A stretch of 6,868 bases of DNA from an uncultured Mycoplasmatota bacterium (GTDB lineage Bacteria; Bacillota_I; Bacilli_A; RF39; UBA660). The stretch's first letter is position 1; each line of letters opens with the position of its first letter. The stretch spans positions 1 to 6,868 of the forward strand of contig USBW01000037.1 in NCBI GenBank assembly GCA_900553045.1, given 5' to 3'. Below are positions 5,420 to 6,868 of this stretch, one piece after another. Position numbers and translations under genes: made by a program. The notes under the pieces were generated by a model. That model searched no databases, was not told the DNA's origin, and was given only the letters and a program-made list of their open reading frames with translations.

Positions 5420-6629
5420 CTAATGATTTAGTTTGGTTATCATGAATGATTTGGATGTTAGTATCTTTTGTTATATCTTTAATATCAATCGAATCATAGA
5501 TTTTATTGTCATAACAATCTTTCAATATATCAACTATTTCTTCTTTTTGATTATTGTTTTTTGATAACAATAATTCTCTAAAAAATGATTTAAGTTTTTG
5601 AAAAATTTCGTATATAAACTTTCTTAAATTATTATATAGTTCTTTTTGTTTTATATAATCTTGTTGCAAGTAATTGTGGTCAATATCTAAATTTTTATAC
5701 TTGGTTTCTAATTGACTATAGGTAGTAATATACTTAGATAAATTATTATAAAGTGCTTCGTTTCTTATTTGTTTTTTTACATTTTCGCTATACATATCAA
5801 AATAATCTAATAGAATATTATATTCTTCTCCATCAAGAATTACTTTAGCAGAATTAAATTTTCTTTTAGCATTTGATAGTATTCTTTTAATATCATTTGA
5901 TGCTTTTTGAAACTCTTTTTGTTCTCTAAAAGCAACTCTATCAACATACTTAGTAAAACTTTTAAATTGCTTTGTTTCGATATTTTTAATACCAGTATTC
6001 TTTTCACCACGCTCTAATTTAAAACCATTATTAATTAATCTTTCATAATATTTATCTTGTAATTTGCTTAAATATGTTTTGTCTTTAATATATGCTCTTT
6101 TAGAAATAGAGTATATTTCTTTATTACATCTTTTATCAAACTTTTTAACAAGTGGAATTACTACTAGATGAATATGAGGTGTTTTTTCATCTAGGTGCAA
6201 AGTGGCATGAAGAATTTGTTCTTTCTTATAACCTAAATCTTCTATGACAAAATTTATACTTTCGGTTGCCCATTTCATCATATCTTCATGGCTCATATTC
6301 TTAAAGAACTCTTCATCGCTAGTAAAAATCATCTCATCTGCAACAACACCTTTAGAATTATTTACAAACTCATAAAATGATTTCTTTCTATCAGATCTAA
6401 TTGTTTTCATCCTATCATCAAACTCTTTTTGATAATCTTTTGTAATCTCATAAAATTTATTTATATACTTCTTATCACATCTAATTAATTCAATATTATT
6501 TTTAGAATCTTCAATTCTAATATCTGGATTAGATTTATAATAATCTTTTGTTCGTTGATTATGAGAACCAATTTGTGATAAATCATTTAAAGTTTTAATA
6601 CCTTTACTTCTAAATATAGCATAACTCAA
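5394..6629 (-). CDS. mobV: MobV-family relaxase (plasmid recombination/mobilization protein, Pre/Mob)
   Basis: DNA-nicking enzyme that cuts the origin of transfer and pilots the single strand in conjugative mobilization. It is 411 residues long and starts at TTG 6629, with AAAGGAG seven bases upstream; no better start is near, and MSYAIFR is a typical MobV beginning. Motif I is GSHNQRTKDYYKSNPDI (21-37), with His23 at the place of the catalytic His22 of pMV158 MobM. The metal-binding motif HLDEKTPHIH (145-154) is complete (His145, His152, His154). Residues about 225-360 are charged, with likely coiled-coil for dimerisation or membrane contact. Length fits the family (about 400-500). The reading frame is intact. 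It forms an operon with the small ORF two bases upstream and converges on the phosphatase operon. It marks the region as mobilizable, relying on another element for the transfer channel. Confidence 0.95.
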   Translation of the reverse strand: MSYAIFRSKGIKTLNDLSQIGSHNQRTKDYYKSNPDIRIEDSKNNIELIRCDKKYINKFYEITKDYQKEFDDRMKTIRSDRKKSFYEFVNNSKGVVADEMIFTSDEEFFKNMSHEDMMKWATESINFVIEDLGYKKEQILHATLHLDEKTPHIHLVVIPLVKKFDKRCNKEIYSISKRAYIKDKTYLSKLQDKYYERLINNGFKLERGEKNTGIKNIETKQFKSFTKYVDRVAFREQKEFQKASNDIKRILSNAKRKFNSAKVILDGEEYNILLDYFDMYSENVKKQIRNEALYNNLSKYITTYSQLETKYKNLDIDHNYLQQDYIKQKELYNNLRKFIYEIFQKLKSFFRELLLSKNNNQKEEIVDILKDCYDNKIYDSIDIKDITKDTNIQIIHDNQTKSLEKDYDIFK

Positions 6630-6631
6630 CT

Positions 6632-6811
6632 TTATTCTCCTTTCTTATTTTGTTTATTTGTTTCTAAAATTCTTTTAATTTGTTCTTGATATTTTTTATC
6701 ATTTTTTAATATTTCTAATAGAAAATAATTAGTTACTTGTTCAGTATTTCTTTCAAAATAATCAAGAATTTGTGGTAATACTACTTCAAAAAAGTAGTTA
6801 ATAAAGTTCAT
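6632..6811 (-). CDS. Small ORF ahead of the relaxase gene, unrecognised
   Basis: A 59-residue protein if read from the ATG at 6811, with no recognised family. It has an aromatic, hydrophobic first half (FINYFFEVVLPQILDYF) and a charged, basic tail (KRILETNKQNKKGE); it may be helical throughout. Its last codons contain the AAAGGAG used by the relaxase gene, whose start lies two bases after the stop, so the two are probably translationally coupled. The start is odd: the strong AAAGGAG of this gene directly abuts the ATG with no spacing. An in-frame ATT nine bases after AAAGGAG or an upstream TTG (6832, no binding site) are the alternatives. A small accessory mobilization or regulatory protein is plausible by position only. 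Confidence 0.6.
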   Translation of the reverse strand: MNFINYFFEVVLPQILDYFERNTEQVTNYFLLEILKNDKKYQEQIKRILETNKQNKKGE

Positions 6812-6830
6812 CTCCTTTCTTTTTAGCGAC

Positions 6831-6850
6831 AAAAAAGCACATTTCTGTGC
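6831..6850 (-). terminator. Short GNRA hairpin with T-run before the mob operon
   Basis: On the minus strand GCACA-GAAA-TGTGC (6850-6837) is followed by TTTTTT (6836-6831). The 5-bp stem with a GAAA tetraloop and six T residues looks like a weak rho-independent terminator. Only about a dozen bases separate it from the ribosome binding site of the small ORF, so no promoter fits between them. It may end the gene upstream (outside the window) or act as an attenuator of the mob operon. Confidence 0.45.
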
Positions 6851-6868
6851 ATTTGATTAAACTATTAA

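Overview
The window is AT-rich DNA with strong AGGAG-type ribosome binding sites, TGn-extended -10 promoters and the standard genetic code. This fits a low-GC Firmicute. An Erysipelotrichia-like or Lactobacillales-like host is my guess; nothing here fixes the genus.

Two regions are visible. The left part (1 to about 2450) looks chromosomal. It holds the N-terminal third of an ABC-F ATPase (minus strand, running off the left edge), a divergent small membrane protein of DUF3592 type (plus), and a convergent short cysteine desulfurase (minus). Between the last two lies a 226-base gap with a good promoter, an 8-bp dyad and a long hairpin with a perfect 20-bp stem, which together look like a small RNA gene. 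From 2406 to 2723 there is no gene but two strong inverted structures, and this is probably the edge of an inserted element.

The right part (about 2650 to the end) is visibly richer in A and T and looks accessory. A plus-strand operon of four genes (2724-5307) encodes: a protein with a very basic N-terminus, a STAS-like domain and a GHKL ATPase domain; a stand-alone STAS-like DUF4325 protein; a protein with two membrane helices and a cytoplasmic tail; and a histidine phosphatase lacking the usual arginine of its RHG motif. The genes overlap or nearly touch and end at one strong terminator. ATPase plus STAS recalls the kinase and antagonist pair of partner-switching systems, and the membrane protein and phosphatase could be output and reset. 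I think this is a signalling or defence module, but its function is inference.

Convergent to it, on the minus strand, a small unrecognised ORF and a MobV-family (Pre/Mob) relaxase form a mobilization operon. The accessory part is therefore probably an integrated mobilizable element or plasmid whose replication or integration genes lie beyond the right edge.
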